From positions 4,464,001-4,528,000 of the forward strand of contig JAKULF010000004.1 of assembly GCA_022661535.1 (NCBI GenBank): 64,000 nucleotides of DNA. Reading direction: 5' to 3'. Under the pieces are notes generated by a model. That model was not told the DNA's origin, searched no databases, and was given only the letters and a program-made list of their open reading frames with translations. The translations under genes and the position numbers were made by a program. The stretch's first letter is position 1. Each line of letters begins with the position of its first letter. This stretch comes from Eutypa lata. Taxonomy: Eukaryota > Ascomycota > Sordariomycetes > Xylariales > Diatrypaceae. Shown here piece after piece: positions 9,066 to 25,625 of this stretch.

Positions 9066-12000
9066 TTTTGATTCTTTGGGTTGGAGCTTGTTTGAATCTT
9101 GTTTTTTCACATGAAGTATGTGTGTAGTATATAATATATGTCTGATGATGATGACTGGTGATGAGTACTGGACAGGATTGGGTTGTTTCAGTCTACTTGT
9201 GACATTCCTTCTTGTCTTTCTTGTTCCTATCATTCTACTTTATATACCCCATCATGATTCCTATCCTATTTCTTCACCACTGCATTTTAATTCGGAGTTA
9301 ATACTACACCAACGACCTACCCGTCCTCTACTTTTCACCCATGATTCATAACATTTGTCTCGTAAATCCGCTATACCGTCTCTGCCTCTTCGTATATACG
9401 AACGTGTATGATACTTACCAGTGTTTCCCTCCAGCAGTCACTACTGACCACTATCCCGTGCTCGTTACTTGAGAAAACGGTGTTTCAATTCCGCCGCTTG
9501 TTGATTATATATCAAGGATCCCCGACTCCAATGCTGCTATGTACACGCAGAGTAATCAGTGGAGTTTACTATCCCGGCTTATGCCTCATCTTCTTGTTGC
9601 TCAGTAATGACACTTTCTTACGGCATTCACTATAATATGGTCAACGAAGAATATATCATTGGATCGGAAGTCCGATGTTGTGTAGTCTAGTAGCTGCCAT
9701 TCGTAAATGCGCTTGGTTATGTCCGCTTACTTCCGTTAAACCCCCTAACCCGCTAGGCCGGCCCGGTCGAACTCTTGACAATGCAGCATAACACCGTTTT
9801 CATACGAGATTGAGATTCTATCAATTCACACACATATTAGTGTGGTTGTAGCCGTCTATTTCATGACCAATATCAAAGATATCCTGTTAGGGCTTACAAA
9901 GTACTGTTGGAGTATCTCGTATCTGGTCTAAGGAATCAATACTCTAGATAATATCTTATGGCACCAACCATGACTGAGTAAGTATTCCTATCCAGAATGA
10001 GATGATTCGGCCTTGGTGTATTGAATCTATTAACTATAATGGACGTTAATTATACAGCACGATGCGCTGATGGTACAGCATCACGTGTATGATGACCCTT
10101 TAGTCCGAGAAACGAAACCAGCAGCCGCTTACACCTACGTCTCCATTGTTCTGACAAGGTCTTTGCCGTTGAACCGTAGGCAATATGATTTATTCATGTT
10201 CACGATAGCTTGGCACTCAGGTTATAAAAGTCCGTAGCTTGTGGACACGTTCGAGGAATATTTATACATCGCCATTCTTTCGATTCAATCAATGAGCATA
10301 CACTACTAGGATAACCAGGATGGTTGCCTGCACATCTGGTTTATTAGCTGAGTGATCCCGTGATGTGGAAAGAGAAATACCCCCCTTCCTATGCTATTCA
10401 ACGAAACGTTTAAAGTATCTACCTATTGATACCTAAGACTGAAGTGAATAGTACACACACACACACAGACACACAGACACACAGACACGCACAAAGACAA
10501 ACTTTGCCCAGTCCCGTCCTTGTTTCCACGTGGCTTTTATCACAAGAATTAATCATAATAATGTTAACAATCTAATAACATAATTGTTTAGGGATAAGAA
10601 GTAAAAGCATGCGGACAGTCAGATATAGCGATTTTATGTGAGTAGCAAAGTGAAGGAAGGAAGCCACTATTAAGTATGAATAATTTTACGTCTTCCCATA
10701 TTCTATTTAATCTTGGTTCTTCCTTACTCTATCTATATATATCTATATATCTATATATCATAATCCATTCGTCCATGTTACTTACTATCCATCCATCCAC
10801 CTACCAACCCCCAATATACTTACTCACGTCCACACTCATCCATCTACCTACCTAATTAATCAGCCAACTATCTAGAAACCTAACATCCACCTCCTCTCCT
10901 CTCCTCTCACCACCCGCAAATATAACAAACATATACAAATACAAATAAGTACTAACTCACTGCCTAGTAAGAGCAAAATCTAAGCCCCCAGCCTCCTACC
11001 CTCTACGCTGGGTGAAGAAGATCATATCAAGACAATATATATATAAAGAGGGGGCTAAAAGGGGTATATCAGATACGTAATGGGATACATAAATGATTAC
11101 ACCCACTAAAGCATTGGCATTACTTACCTAGGACTTATAGATCAGTTAACACCCACGCACTAACTACCACGAACAATAACAACAATGATAGGTGAAAGGG
11201 GAAAGGGGAAAAGAAAAGACTATTCAATATAGCAACATCGTTTAGTTCTTTCTTCATGGGATGAAGATGAGCTCCCAAGTCAAGTCAAATCAAGTCAAAA
11301 ATCTGACAATAGACGTCTTCCCTGCCTGCTTGATTTCCTTCCTTCCTTACCTACTTAAGTAGGTATCAACTAATAATAGCAGCAGCAGCAGAAGTAGTAG
11401 TAAGAATAGGCGGCCTATAGATAGATAGATATATACCTAGGTAGGCGTATGCGTGTGTTGCGTACATGTCCATCTGTCTGTCTCTGCCTGTCTGTCTGTC
11501 TGTCTGTCTGTTCCTTTGTTTATCCACCCCGACCAACACGTGCCATGCCCATGCCCATGCCCATGCCACGCTATGATCGCAACAGAAACAGACATAATAC
11601 CTATACCATCTTATACCGATCGGGAATTAATCATCACTTTCTTTTTTATCTCTCCCCTTCATCCATACATCCATACATCCATACCATACCATCTTCTCCA
11701 TCTATCATCATCAACACCCCCTAGGATTCTTTCCCTTTCTTCCTATGATCTACTACTAATCAACGCTTCAAATATCCCCTTCGCCGTTTCGAAGGCCGTT
11801 TGTTGTTGTTGTTGTTGCTTGTGTTCATCTTCATCCTTCCCGTCCAGACATGACTGCTGTTGTTGTCCGTCGTAACCCGTTGTTCCTGTGCCGCCCAGTT
11901 CTACTAACTTCGTGTCCTCTTCGTCTCCGGTCAAATCGTTCTGGTTTGAGAATAATAAGTCGAGGTCCTTGTTAGTCGGACAAAAGGGATCGTCGGCATC
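9066..12000. other. long microsatellite-rich spacer
   Basis: About 2.9 kb without a convincing gene. It holds an AC/ACAG run (about 10453-10497), TATC runs (about 10730-10760), GATA runs (about 11417-11435), a TGTC run (about 11468-11512), a CCATGC run (about 11540-11567) and CATACATC repeats (about 11660-11690). Part is presumably the 3' UTR of the SRPK gene. Small open frames here are translations of simple repeats. Confidence 0.55.
11468..11567. repeat. TGTC and CCATGC microsatellites
   Basis: Tandem CTGT units followed about 25 bases later by tandem CCATGC hexamers, downstream of the SRPK stop. They are length-variable simple repeats with no evident coding role. Confidence 0.8.
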
Positions 12001-16364
<4,364 letters not shown>

Positions 16365-16693
16365 GTTGGTGTTGGCGTCGGACCCTCGGTTGTTATGATC
16401 GGTTTCAGCCCTTCCTTCTTGCGCTTCTTATTTATCGATGATACGGCATTGGCGGCGGCGGCGGCGGCAGCATTCGTGGTCGGCCCAGCGCTTGGACCGT
16501 TTCCATTGGCGCCCGCCATCATAGGCGGAACGGCTGCTGCTGTTGATGAAGGAGATTGTGGCTGTTGCTGCTGTTGTTGGGATCTCGACTGTGGTTGCGA
16601 TTGTGTTTGGTGAGCCCCTAATGGTGATGGCGATGTTGCGATTGTGGATGATGACCCTCCCGTGGCGGCGGTTATCCCCTGTGCGCCGTTCAT
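16365..16693 (-). CDS. Gln/Ala/Ser-rich small protein, first exon
   Basis: ATG at 16693; the frame runs 109 codons and meets a strong GTAAGT donor with G at 16364, leaving two bases, so at least one further exon lies to the left. The protein is low-complexity: a Ser/Thr start, a QSRSQQQQQQPQS tract, PPMMAGANGNG, an Ala run, then a sharply different end INKKRKKEGLKPIITTEGP, which looks like a basic nuclear-type signal and is the part most likely to be conserved. I could not fix the next exon. Candidates include an acceptor near 16319 or one near 15883 ending close to 15850. Function unknown; a nuclear role is inferred only from the basic patch. It shares the SRPK gene's strand. Confidence 0.5.
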
Positions 16694-18123
16694 TTTTCAG
16701 GTGGGTGTTGTGCTGTGTTCTTCGTTGTTATCGTCTCAATTGCGGGTGGAACGTGGAGCGCTAGTTCGATCGGTGGTCGAGTGAGCAGACACAGCACCAT
16801 GCGATGGAATCTTTCGTCGCGAGATGATCGACCTTGTAGCTAGAACCGGAATGTTTAACTCTCGGATTAAGTTGTGTAAGTATTGAATTCAAGTCGGGAG
16901 CAGACGCTAATCGTTAATAAATGCTCGAATCACCAGTGCTGCTAATCAGATCCCTAAGGCGCCGTCGATCGGTCCGCACTTGCTGCTGGCCGATATTACT
17001 AGTAATCGTTGGCTTCAAAATGGCGGCAAAAAAAAGACAGATAGTGGATTGCCAGCTGAAAAGTCAGTAGAGCTTCAATATTTGAACCCTGCAGATCTCG
17101 CCACAGATGACGATATACCTCCCTTTCTCTAGTTATATATGTTCTGTAATTTTAAGTCTAATTTATGCGAAAGACAATGGCGGACGATAGGAGAAGTTAG
17201 TCGTGAATATTGGCATGCAGGAGAAATGGATTAAAAAAAACAAAGTATAAAAATAAAATACCAATACAACACCAACCTATAGTTCCTGGCGGAATAATCT
17301 GCCTTGCCTGCCTTGGTTTTCTGCGCCCCTCTTTCTTGAAGCCCAAGGATGCTCCTCCTTTACGATTAAGACGTCATGGACGAGTGGGATAGCTTTCTTC
17401 TGGTGGCGTCTCCTTCTGTGGGGTTGCGGCGTCTAAATAGCCGTCCGTTTCTGAGATTAAGATGTGGCTGGTGTGGCACAAGTATCATAGGTAGATTAAG
17501 CTAAGTTCTTCTAGTATTTAACGATAGCTGTCCTGGCTGTCCAATCATCAATATGCTGAGTTTTAGATGCTCTCATAATATACTTACTTACCTATTGGGG
17601 TTTCCGGAGATAGATATGAGAGGTATAGTTGAGGTAGGGGGTAGAAGAAGTCTGTCACATCCATCATCGAAGAAGAAGATAACGATAATGATAGGAGAGA
17701 AGGGCAGAAGGGGGGAAAATGAAAACCATGACATGGAAGATGAGCTACTTAGAACTACATGAATCTGCATGCTTATTCGTTCGGGAAGGTCTTTTACCGT
17801 ACGGGATCGTATGTTGCAATACCTACCAGAAGAGGCAAAGTATATTTGGTTGATATAATGTAGCTCAGTGTCACAGAGTAGGAAATCAATTCGATGTAAC
17901 ACGACAGAATGTGCAGGACGTCAGGAAGCTGTCGTTTCCTTTTGAGACAAGATGCGATACCAGGGCATCAACTTCATTTCTCGGCTCGCTCGGGTATTCG
18001 CGTCCGATTGCACTTCAATTGTCTCTGACTCTCTGTTCTCACTCCTGCCGTCCAGTTCCTGCTCTCATCTCCTCTTCAAGGCAGCCTCCCGTCCGTCCAT
18101 CTTATTATAATACTGCATATATG

Positions 18124-18158
18124 TAGGTAGGTAGGTAGGTAGGTAGGTAGGTAGGTAT
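18124..18158. repeat. GTAG tetranucleotide microsatellite
   Basis: Nearly perfect run of about eight GTAG units. Confidence 0.85.
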
Positions 18159-18798
18159 GCTTCCATTTGAAACCGAACTGCCGGACTTGGTTGCAGCATC
18201 CCGAAATGGCTACGTCCTTACCAATCTGTGTTGTGTTACACAAAGCATTCCTAGTAAACATACTGACATGATAAAATTGCTACGATAGCTATCGACATGA
18301 CGATGTCTTCATTTGAATCCACGCACTGTGTCTGTTAATACTGAAGATACAAATTCCACTTCATACAAATAGTTATTACTACCTAATTATCCTTTTCCCC
18401 TCGCCTTGCTAAAGGCTCACCTCAAAGCAACTCCGTTTTCTCAATGCATACCATATAATTTTCGGCGACTATCTAGTCTACCTCTAATAGCCTAGGTGAG
18501 TGTATTATAGTTCTTCCCCATTTCGGGTCGGATCGCTCGATTTCGGCTTAGTTCAATCGGGCAACCCGAATCACTGGTGAACGACCCCGTGAATCCAAAT
18601 ACATATTTTTAGGTTGGTAAGGCCGGCGGTCGGCCGTAACTAGGGCACTGAGCACACACACATACATTTCCATCATCAATTCCACGTTACTAACCAGCGG
18701 CGTCATACTGCAGATGTCGATTTCGCCAAATTGCTACCCCGGGGAATTTTTTGCCTCGAGAAGGGTCAAGGGTGCTGCATCCATCATAACTGAGATGC

Positions 18799-18824
18799 TC
18801 GCATCGCATCGCATCGCATCGCAT
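18799..18824. repeat. GCATC pentanucleotide repeat
   Basis: About five tandem GCATC units inside a spacer. Confidence 0.85.
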
Positions 18825-19558
18825 CACTCATAACAGGATCCATATGCGTTGCAGCACACCATCATCTTTTGAGATCCTCATGCGTCGTCCAGGTGAGCGG
18901 TCGGTGTCTCACAAGTGCCGAGTGTTTTCAGGGTCCATTTCGCATCACGAGCTCTGACTTCATGACTTTCCGCCTGCCGTGCCGGACCGTCGCTTACTCA
19001 TTCAGTTAGAGCTAACTAATTACAACGCTCTCCTTTCGAATCGCACAATACCTCGGTTGATCCCCCGATATCATTTATTTATGTATTTGTTCATTCGCAT
19101 CTAGTTATTGGAAAAACTTGTTCGTTTGCTACAGCTAAGCAGCTGCATACGGTATACGACGATACGTCTGAATTTCATCCGGCAAGGTTGGAAGGTGAGG
19201 CGCTATTGCATCATACCTACCTACGTATCCCCACCATCGGGTTAGGTCCCTCGTTACGCGCCCCACTTCGGACACTCCCGGTAGAATGCCCCGGCACCAT
19301 CGTTGTTGCCCTCGACGAGAGCCTGGCTACGGTCACTATAATAGTAAGCAGAATCGGGTCTCTAACTATTACGATTCGGACAAGAGCTAGTTTAGTGGCT
19401 ATTATCAAGTCAATGCTTTATTTTTACGTTCTTCACAAGAATGAGGGAGGATCTGACACAGAAGCAATTGGGAGTCGTAGGGAGGCTGCTTGCGAAGACC
19501 TAAAATTGAATGACTTCATGAAGTATCTTAGCTGACGTTAGAGCGCATGGATCTTTGA

Positions 19559-20125
19559 CTACTTATGAATCAAGCTATCACGCTTGAGAAGCCGCCAGTG
19601 AGGCCACATAATACGAAAACTGTTACTCGCCAAAACCAGAAGCTTTTCAAACATCTTTAGGCGAGACTCGACACTCTCCCGCTCCTCCTTTATCTTTTTC
19701 AGTTGAGATATTCCTTTGATTCTCGTAACCAGAGTGCGCTTGAGAATCTTTTCTTCTTCATTCAACTCTTCTTTCTTCTTCTCCAGATTGGTTGGTCTCC
19801 CGTCAACATCATCCACACAAGCATCCCAATAAGCGTACATCAAAGCACGAAGATCGTGGAATGTTGTGACACGGTCCTCCTTGACGGACGCCCCAAAACC
19901 AGTGCCTCCAGAAAGCTCAGTGATAGGTGGATCGAGATCGAAAGTGGGAATCCTAGGGATATCAATATCATGCAAAATAGGATGCTTGTCTGTGATCTTA
20001 ACGACATGATCGCTGAGAGCCGGGTCGTAAAGTCGGGGTAGGTCTTCCCAGTTGAGCCAAAAGATGTGGATGCGCCCTTTAGGAGCCCTGGACTCGGAGT
20101 CGAATACATCAAATGTTATAGGCAT
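19559..20125 (-). CDS. unrecognised protein with C-terminal coiled coil
   Basis: Intronless frame of 188 residues from ATG 20125. I recognise no family. The first half is a folded-looking segment (FDVFDSESRAPKGRIHIFWL, later DIPRIPTFDLDPP), and a second segment has DLRALMYAYWDACVDD. From about residue 110 the chain is Lys/Glu-rich with heptad-like spacing (LEKKKEELNEEEKILKRTL and on to RLKMFEKLLVL), predicting a coiled coil. There is no signal peptide or membrane segment. The frame is intact and amino-acid use looks normal, so I think it is a real lineage-restricted gene. Confidence 0.6.
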   Translation of the reverse strand: MPITFDVFDSESRAPKGRIHIFWLNWEDLPRLYDPALSDHVVKITDKHPILHDIDIPRIPTFDLDPPITELSGGTGFGASVKEDRVTTFHDLRALMYAYWDACVDDVDGRPTNLEKKKEELNEEEKILKRTLVTRIKGISQLKKIKEERESVESRLKMFEKLLVLASNSFRIMWPHWRLLKRDSLIHK

Positions 20126-21472
20126 GGCATGTTATGGTGTTTTTCATTAGACGCAATAGAATCAGATGAAAAAAGGGCTGGTGACGTGTGATTGGTATAA
20201 ATATTGGCAGCATCAATGTGTTGAGCAGGTAAAAAACATCAAAGCAAGGAAGAGTGAAAGATTCTTTACTCATAAGGTCCTCAAAAAGTAAATTCTTGAC
20301 ATGTTGGAATCAGGAATGAATCATTAGTTGGGTCACATGGTTTCACAGTTGCATTCCCTTTTCATGGAAGATGAATTCTCTTTGTTACACGATAAATCAT
20401 GTTAATGACAAAATTCCGCTGCATATTTTTATTATTGATTTGCCTTTTCATTCCAGATGTTAGTTGATTTCCATTCCTTCCCGAAAATACATGTAATTAT
20501 CATAAATACATCAAAGAGATCATCTGTCATTAGTTCCAGGGGAGGCGTAGTGGAGGGTGAGGGGGGCTCGGCTTAACTAGCCCCCATTTCGTGGAAACAA
20601 TACAGTATGAGCACACTATCCGCAGTTGGTTTTCAGCCGCCTTGTAATCTGTCATGGTACTGAACCACCCTTTAGGATTCTTATTTTCACATGGGATAAT
20701 ATCGCAACAATAAGGACAGAGGCTAAGATGGAACAGGCACGTGCGGCGTCATGCAGCCAAATTCTTCAAAGTTTAGCTTCAACATAAAGGCGGCAGGCTA
20801 GACTTACCAAGTGATGGAGGCATGGGGCTTCAGTCCATGTGGACAATGTGAAATTATGGTTAAATGCGCTTCATAGGGATCGCGAGAGTTTACGTACACA
20901 TATTAGTTAATACACGTTGCGCCAGTCCGCTCATCGCTATTAGCGAGCGAAGCTGATTTCTACTCTAGCGGGGCCATTATTTCCACGGAGCAAGACCTGG
21001 CTCCACTTCTATGCTATGATTCGCCTTCCGTTGCCTTCGTCCGTTCCCGTCTCTTCGGAGGTGTTAGCCAGTCCTACGCTAGTCTCCGAATGTTGGTCCG
21101 ACTTTGTAGCCGCCGTAGTCACCTCTCCCTTACCTCCGTAGAGGACCAACTAGTGATTATTTATAGTATATGAGGGTCCAAATTTAGATTCCGGCCGCGG
21201 CGCCTAAGAGCCGTGACTGGCCGACCCAAGTTCTGAGGTTGCAACCCCTGGCTCGAGGCTATTTTGGGTATAATCCGATAATAGGAACTCTTGGTTTAGA
21301 AGATGGCTTCGTGGAAATATAAATAGACCATTCAATCCAAGTATCTACCGCATCACCATTGCATCTTTTCCCCCATCTTCATGAAGCTCTACATTGTGCC
21401 TTTGTCATCAAACCCATTCCTTCACAGCCGAAACAGATCACGTATCCGAGCATCGACAAGAACAATAAAACA
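20126..21472. other. intergenic spacer, divergent promoters
   Basis: Lies between two divergently transcribed genes and should hold both promoters. A GC-richer patch at 20930-21250 has no recognisable product. No repeats stand out. Confidence 0.4.
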
Positions 21473-22228
21473 ATGGCAACCCAACTCACAGCCCTCGACG
21501 CATTCCCCCAATTCCTCCAACTTCCCCCAGAGCTACGCTTCAAGATCTGGGAAGAGACGTGGTCTGAACCGCGTGTCATTGAAGTAACCTGCGGTGAAAG
21601 CTATGACGAAGTTGAACTGGACGACTTTCCAGTCCATCCCAGGTTCATATCCCTCCGACCCCTATGTTCGTTGTCCCGTTGGATTGAGGAGTTCGAGAAT
21701 GACACCTACCGAGACTTCGAAAGCGAAGAACCGCTCGAGACCTGCCCCAATCCCGTGGCGCTTTACGTCTGTCACGAGTCCCGGATCCATACCCTTCGAC
21801 GTCATATCAAATTGCAACACAAGACTCTGACTCACAGTGTCTTTTACGTGAACCCTCGAGTCGATATCCTCTGGCTTACCGAGGATTCGTCGGATTGTTT
21901 TGACAAAGTTTCCGGGCTCAAAGATTCATACGGTGATCAGCTGGCCGCGCTCTCTCGAGTTCTTGTCGAGGAGGTACTGTGGGATACAAGGGAATACCTA
22001 CTAGAGTTCTTCGACATGTTGTCAGGCCTTGATAAAATAATTATGATCGTCGACAAACATGAGTTACTTGGAGTTGATGCCGGGCATCAGACAATCACCA
22101 CCAAGATGTACGAGGAGGCCATAATTTGCATGAAACGCAAGGTTGAAAAGAAGTGGGCGGGCAAAAGGTCAAGCATTCAATTCATGGACTCCACGGCCAT
22201 TTCTGATATTGGTCGTGTAATTTGTTGA
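21473..22228 (+). CDS. 2EXR domain protein
   Basis: 251 residues from ATG 21473 (in the context CAATGG); the open frame extends further left without an ATG. The N-terminus FPQFLQLPPELRFKIWEETW followed by PRVIEV is the hallmark of the fungal 2EXR family, an F-box-like motif found in large expanded families. CHESRIHTLRRH, another typical element, follows at about residue 100. No introns and no signal peptide. The molecular role is unknown; by analogy to F-box proteins a protein-binding role is possible. A related gene sits at 55625-56694. Confidence 0.82.
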   Translation: MATQLTALDAFPQFLQLPPELRFKIWEETWSEPRVIEVTCGESYDEVELDDFPVHPRFISLRPLCSLSRWIEEFENDTYRDFESEEPLETCPNPVALYVCHESRIHTLRRHIKLQHKTLTHSVFYVNPRVDILWLTEDSSDCFDKVSGLKDSYGDQLAALSRVLVEEVLWDTREYLLEFFDMLSGLDKIIMIVDKHELLGVDAGHQTITTKMYEEAIICMKRKVEKKWAGKRSSIQFMDSTAISDIGRVIC

Positions 22229-23537
22229 GATAAAATGGGAAGATCATACTCGCGTTTATTTAATATTTCCTCCATAATCTACACATCTATATGTTTTGTA
22301 AATATATATCTTGAGAAGCAATACAACATAACGTCGAGTGGGCATTACCGCGTGTACCCTTGGAAACTAACTATCTAGCAGCATGTTCACAACACAATTA
22401 ACAATGTGCAATAAATGGCCGCAATAACAAGTGCAGGTCTGTAACATTGTGCAAAGCGACGCAAAGATATACGAATGGAATAAGAACTGATTGTTGATTC
22501 GAAAATTCCGCTGCCAGCCTTGATGGTGATATCGGGGATGGATTCTGTTCTAATGCTATTAAAATATCTTCATATATTATTAATTCTTCCAACAAGGGGC
22601 GAACCTAATTTATAGCTCCAGACCATAGTTCCTGTTCTAAAACTTAAAGATATATATGTAAGTTCATACCAACTCCAAATCTCGTGACCGTAGCCCGCAT
22701 AGGTTATCATTATATTAATAGAGTTAAAACAAGAAAAGTCATCAGACCGGCATGGCCGACTTATAGAGGTCCTAGCCAGTTGAAGAGGTAGCTCTATACA
22801 TAAATTTCACCTACTTATTCCGAACCATCATCTTCATGCCTCGTAACATCCCCACCCCGTCGAATTAGCCGTAAATGAGTGCATCCATAGTTAGACGATA
22901 GTTAAACTGTAATATAATTCATTTTTTTCCAACATGACATTTTAAATTGAGGCTATAGGAAAAGCCTTTCGACGAAAGGGGTAATACTTTATTCTTCCGA
23001 AGAGCCACGTACCGTCGTTCAAAAGGTCTCCCGCATACACGTAGATTAAACATGAATTAATAGAGCGTAGTGTGTCTGGAAGGTAAACTACCGAGGCAGC
23101 GAGTAATAGGGTATAATCGGTAATGTGCCATGTTGAGGATGGAGGTGACGCTGACTTCTGAGACTGGATACCAGGGCCAGTAACAAGGCTAGAGAAAGGG
23201 GTCCCTCAGTATAAAGGACTATGTTATCGCTAACAGGAATTCAGCCTGATATGAATACAGACAGATATAATCAGAGTTGCGTCCCTACTAGCTCTAAGCA
23301 ATGTGATTCACATGACATTACATAGCCATAGGGAAGCGGTTCTGCTGGGCATGGGGTCCAAGAAGGAGACCATGACACGGACTGACATCACGTGGATTCG
23401 AAGTAAAATCGTAAAGGGGGGAAAGCATTAGGTATAAAACAGTTGAAACGAAGCCGACTTTTGCGCACATGGCGTTTACTGTGATGAAAATATGAACAAA
23501 TCGTAGTCTGTGATATCGCTGACATAGGGAATAAGGG
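22229..23537. other. intergenic spacer
   Basis: AT-rich convergent spacer between the 2EXR and SRPBCC genes. No gene, RNA or repeat family recognised. Confidence 0.4.
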
Positions 23538-24002
23538 TTACTTGGTAACGATTTTAGCGACTGCATCGATCGCTCCGTTAAACATTCCGTCAAGCATATC
23601 CTCAAGCTGCGGTTTGAGTTCCGGCGCGATCCACTCCGAGCGCCCAGTCCAAGTGAAACGAGCCTTAGCACCGTCATCGTCGACTTCCGTCAAAGAGAGA
23701 GTCCCTCGAGATTTTTTCATCTTATCATCATCCCGAAGAATCAGATACGAGATCGTGTGCGTCGACGGATCCGCGACCTCGAGTCTCTCGGAAACGCTGA
23801 ACGAGTGGTCGGAGAAGGTCAGCGTCCGGACGGAACCTATCCCGAAACCTTCGACGCTCGACTTGATCACGCCCGGGAACCAGAGTCGCTCTGAGCCCCA
23901 CGCCGAGATTATGGCCCAAACCTCCCCGATGGGAGCGTCGATGACCTTGCTCACTTCCTTCGTCGGGCTCGTCATGGTGTGACCAGCTTTGCTATCACTC
24001 AT
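23538..24002 (-). CDS. SRPBCC (START-like/polyketide cyclase) protein
   Basis: Intronless, 154 residues from ATG 24002. It has the opening of the Bet v 1/START-like fold: SKVIDAPIGEVWAIISAW, then a glycine loop FGIGSVRTLTF, alternating strands (VSERLEVADPSTHTISYLIL, GTLSLTEVDDDGAKARFTW) and a long C-terminal helix (MLDGMFNGAIDAVAKIV). Such proteins bind small hydrophobic ligands in a cavity; some are polyketide cyclases, and many fungal members are of unknown role. It has no signal peptide and so should be cytosolic. The neighbouring DUF1772 gene (24964) is transcribed divergently, about 960 bases away. Confidence 0.82.
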   Translation of the reverse strand: MSDSKAGHTMTSPTKEVSKVIDAPIGEVWAIISAWGSERLWFPGVIKSSVEGFGIGSVRTLTFSDHSFSVSERLEVADPSTHTISYLILRDDDKMKKSRGTLSLTEVDDDGAKARFTWTGRSEWIAPELKPQLEDMLDGMFNGAIDAVAKIVTK

Positions 24003-24963
24003 GAATTCTTCCCTGATTTAGTCGGACCAAAAATGAGGCAAAATGAAAGTATTAAGCCGTGGTGATTCCTAAATAATATGGAGGTTATAGATCGAGTCCG
24101 GGTGAGTGGTCGTAGAAGAAGAGCGCAAACTTAAGATTGTCCCGGGGGTAATCCTCGCTTGGTACCCAGAGCTCGACGCGGCGAATACAAGCAAAACGGC
24201 TTTTAAACTTGACAGAGTTGTAAAACAAGAGGTGATTGAAGACCTTCTATTAGAATATGCCTTCGGAAGTTTTAACTAGCGTATATGTTTCGGCCTCGGT
24301 AACGCCAAGGACCGGAAGCCGAAGCGCCAAGGTCTTTGTGTAAGTATAACAATTTTTACTGATGGTTGTACTGTAAGAATTGTTAGTCTGGCAGCCGGGA
24401 GGAGTCCCGCAAGGTATTTTTTTGATCCCTTAACCATTAAAATTTGGGCGAAAACAAGCGGGCTACTGTAATTTCGAGGGACTGAAGACGTGATGCCAGC
24501 ACTTGAGGTCACCACCGGTCTCGTGGATTCGGATTTCGGACGGAAAAGCAGTATTCAACCAGAGGTTTCATTTCCGGAGCTAGGGTCTAAGTGACTAAAT
24601 CGATAGCAAGCACACGTATTATCAAGCACCACGCTGCCCTGTCAAGGCCGGAGATGGAGAGTCTTGGTTCCGAAGTCCGAATTTCCGGAGCCTGTGAGTT
24701 CGGCAACGGAAGCTGTGACGAATCAAGTGAGAGGTCGACGCAACATCCGTCGTCAATATACTATTAAAACTTTACTACTACTGATGAACTATATGACAAA
24801 TGCTGACAAATGCCCCCTGGTGTTCCCCATCTTGGCTCTCCATGGCTTTTGGTAGATAATATTAATGACACAAATATCCATCTCACCAGTCGCTCTCTGC
24901 ATCAGTCACTCCATTCACAAGTGACGAACGAACATAACAACGTCGTTGAAAAGCCTATTCATC
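24003..24963. other. divergent intergenic region
   Basis: Upstream region shared by the SRPBCC and DUF1772 genes. No gene is supported; short frames at 24276-24515 and 24664-24855 have no recognisable content. Confidence 0.4.
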
Positions 24964-25625
24964 ATGTCTATCAGCAATATTGATTGGCCGAAGTTGCTTC
25001 AACTAGTCGGGCTCGTTGGCGCGGCACACATGGGAGGTAATTCCATGACCCTGCAATATTCGTTGAACCCAGTGCTTGATGGTCCGGACCACTAACCAGA
25101 TCCATTGGATAGGCTACGGTATTTGTAGTGACAGGGTCGCGATGGATAATCTTCTACTTTTAAAAGATCGAGACATGATTGTGCGTCATTGGTTTCGCGC
25201 CTGGGATTTTGGTCGCAAGTACGGACCCTATATGAACATTGGGCCCTCAATTATACACGCCCTGCTTGCCTGGACAGGTATTGAACCTAATACCCGATCA
25301 CCCCCGTCACGGAGAAGCTTCAACTGACTCAATATAAACAGCGGGCCGTGATAGTCCAACCTTCTGGCCCAACGTCGTCGCGTCGTTGTGCTATGGCGCA
25401 GTTGCGCCCTATACTTTCATTCGAGTCTTCCCATTAAACGATTCTCTGCTCGCTGAGCAGAGAGCACTTTCAAAGCAGGATCATGAACCTGGGGATCATG
25501 TGCCGAGAGCCAGCCTTGAAGCTGTGCAGGATTGGAGCGCCAAATGGAAAGCAGCGGATCTTCACCGCACCCTTCTATCGCACGTGGGAGCTTTGTGCAG
25601 TCTCATCGCAGCTTCGAGTCTATAA
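24964..25625 (+). CDS. DUF1772 family membrane protein (anthrone-oxygenase-like)
   Basis: Three exons by splice motifs: 24964-25036, 25113-25277 and 25342-25625, giving 173 residues in one frame. Intron 1 has GTAATT, branch CTAAC and TAG; intron 2 has GTATTG, CTGAC and CAG. The chain has LLQLVGLVGAAHMGG, then VRHWFRAWDFGRKYGP, a hydrophobic ASLCYGAVAPYTFIRVFPLND and an end DLHRTLLSHVGALCSLIA. The order of a W-x-x-x-[WY]-[DE]-x-G element, a PYT element before N-[DE]-x-L, and a closing helix is that of DUF1772, a four-helix membrane family that includes anthrone oxygenases of fungal polyketide clusters. No synthase lies beside it, so I do not claim that activity. The first junction is the least certain. 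Confidence 0.68.

Larger units (their letters stand above)
16694..19558. other. spacer with simple repeats
   Basis: About 2.9 kb with a GTAG run (18124-18158), a GCATC run (about 18799-18824) and AT-rich stretches. Open frames at 17553-17902, 17911-18126 and 19188-19535 lack ATG context or family motifs, and I do not call them genes. Confidence 0.45.

Noticed and set aside
8257..9114. Plus-strand frames rich in Ser, Arg and Pro
   Set aside because: Antisense shadows of the GC-rich oxidoreductase gene.
11449..11875. Cys/Ser- and Pro/Met-rich frames
   Set aside because: Translations of TGTC, CCATGC and TTG microsatellites, not genes.
18799..18824. Tandem GCATC as a possible CRISPR or binding array
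   Set aside because: Units are contiguous five-base repeats without spacers: a microsatellite.
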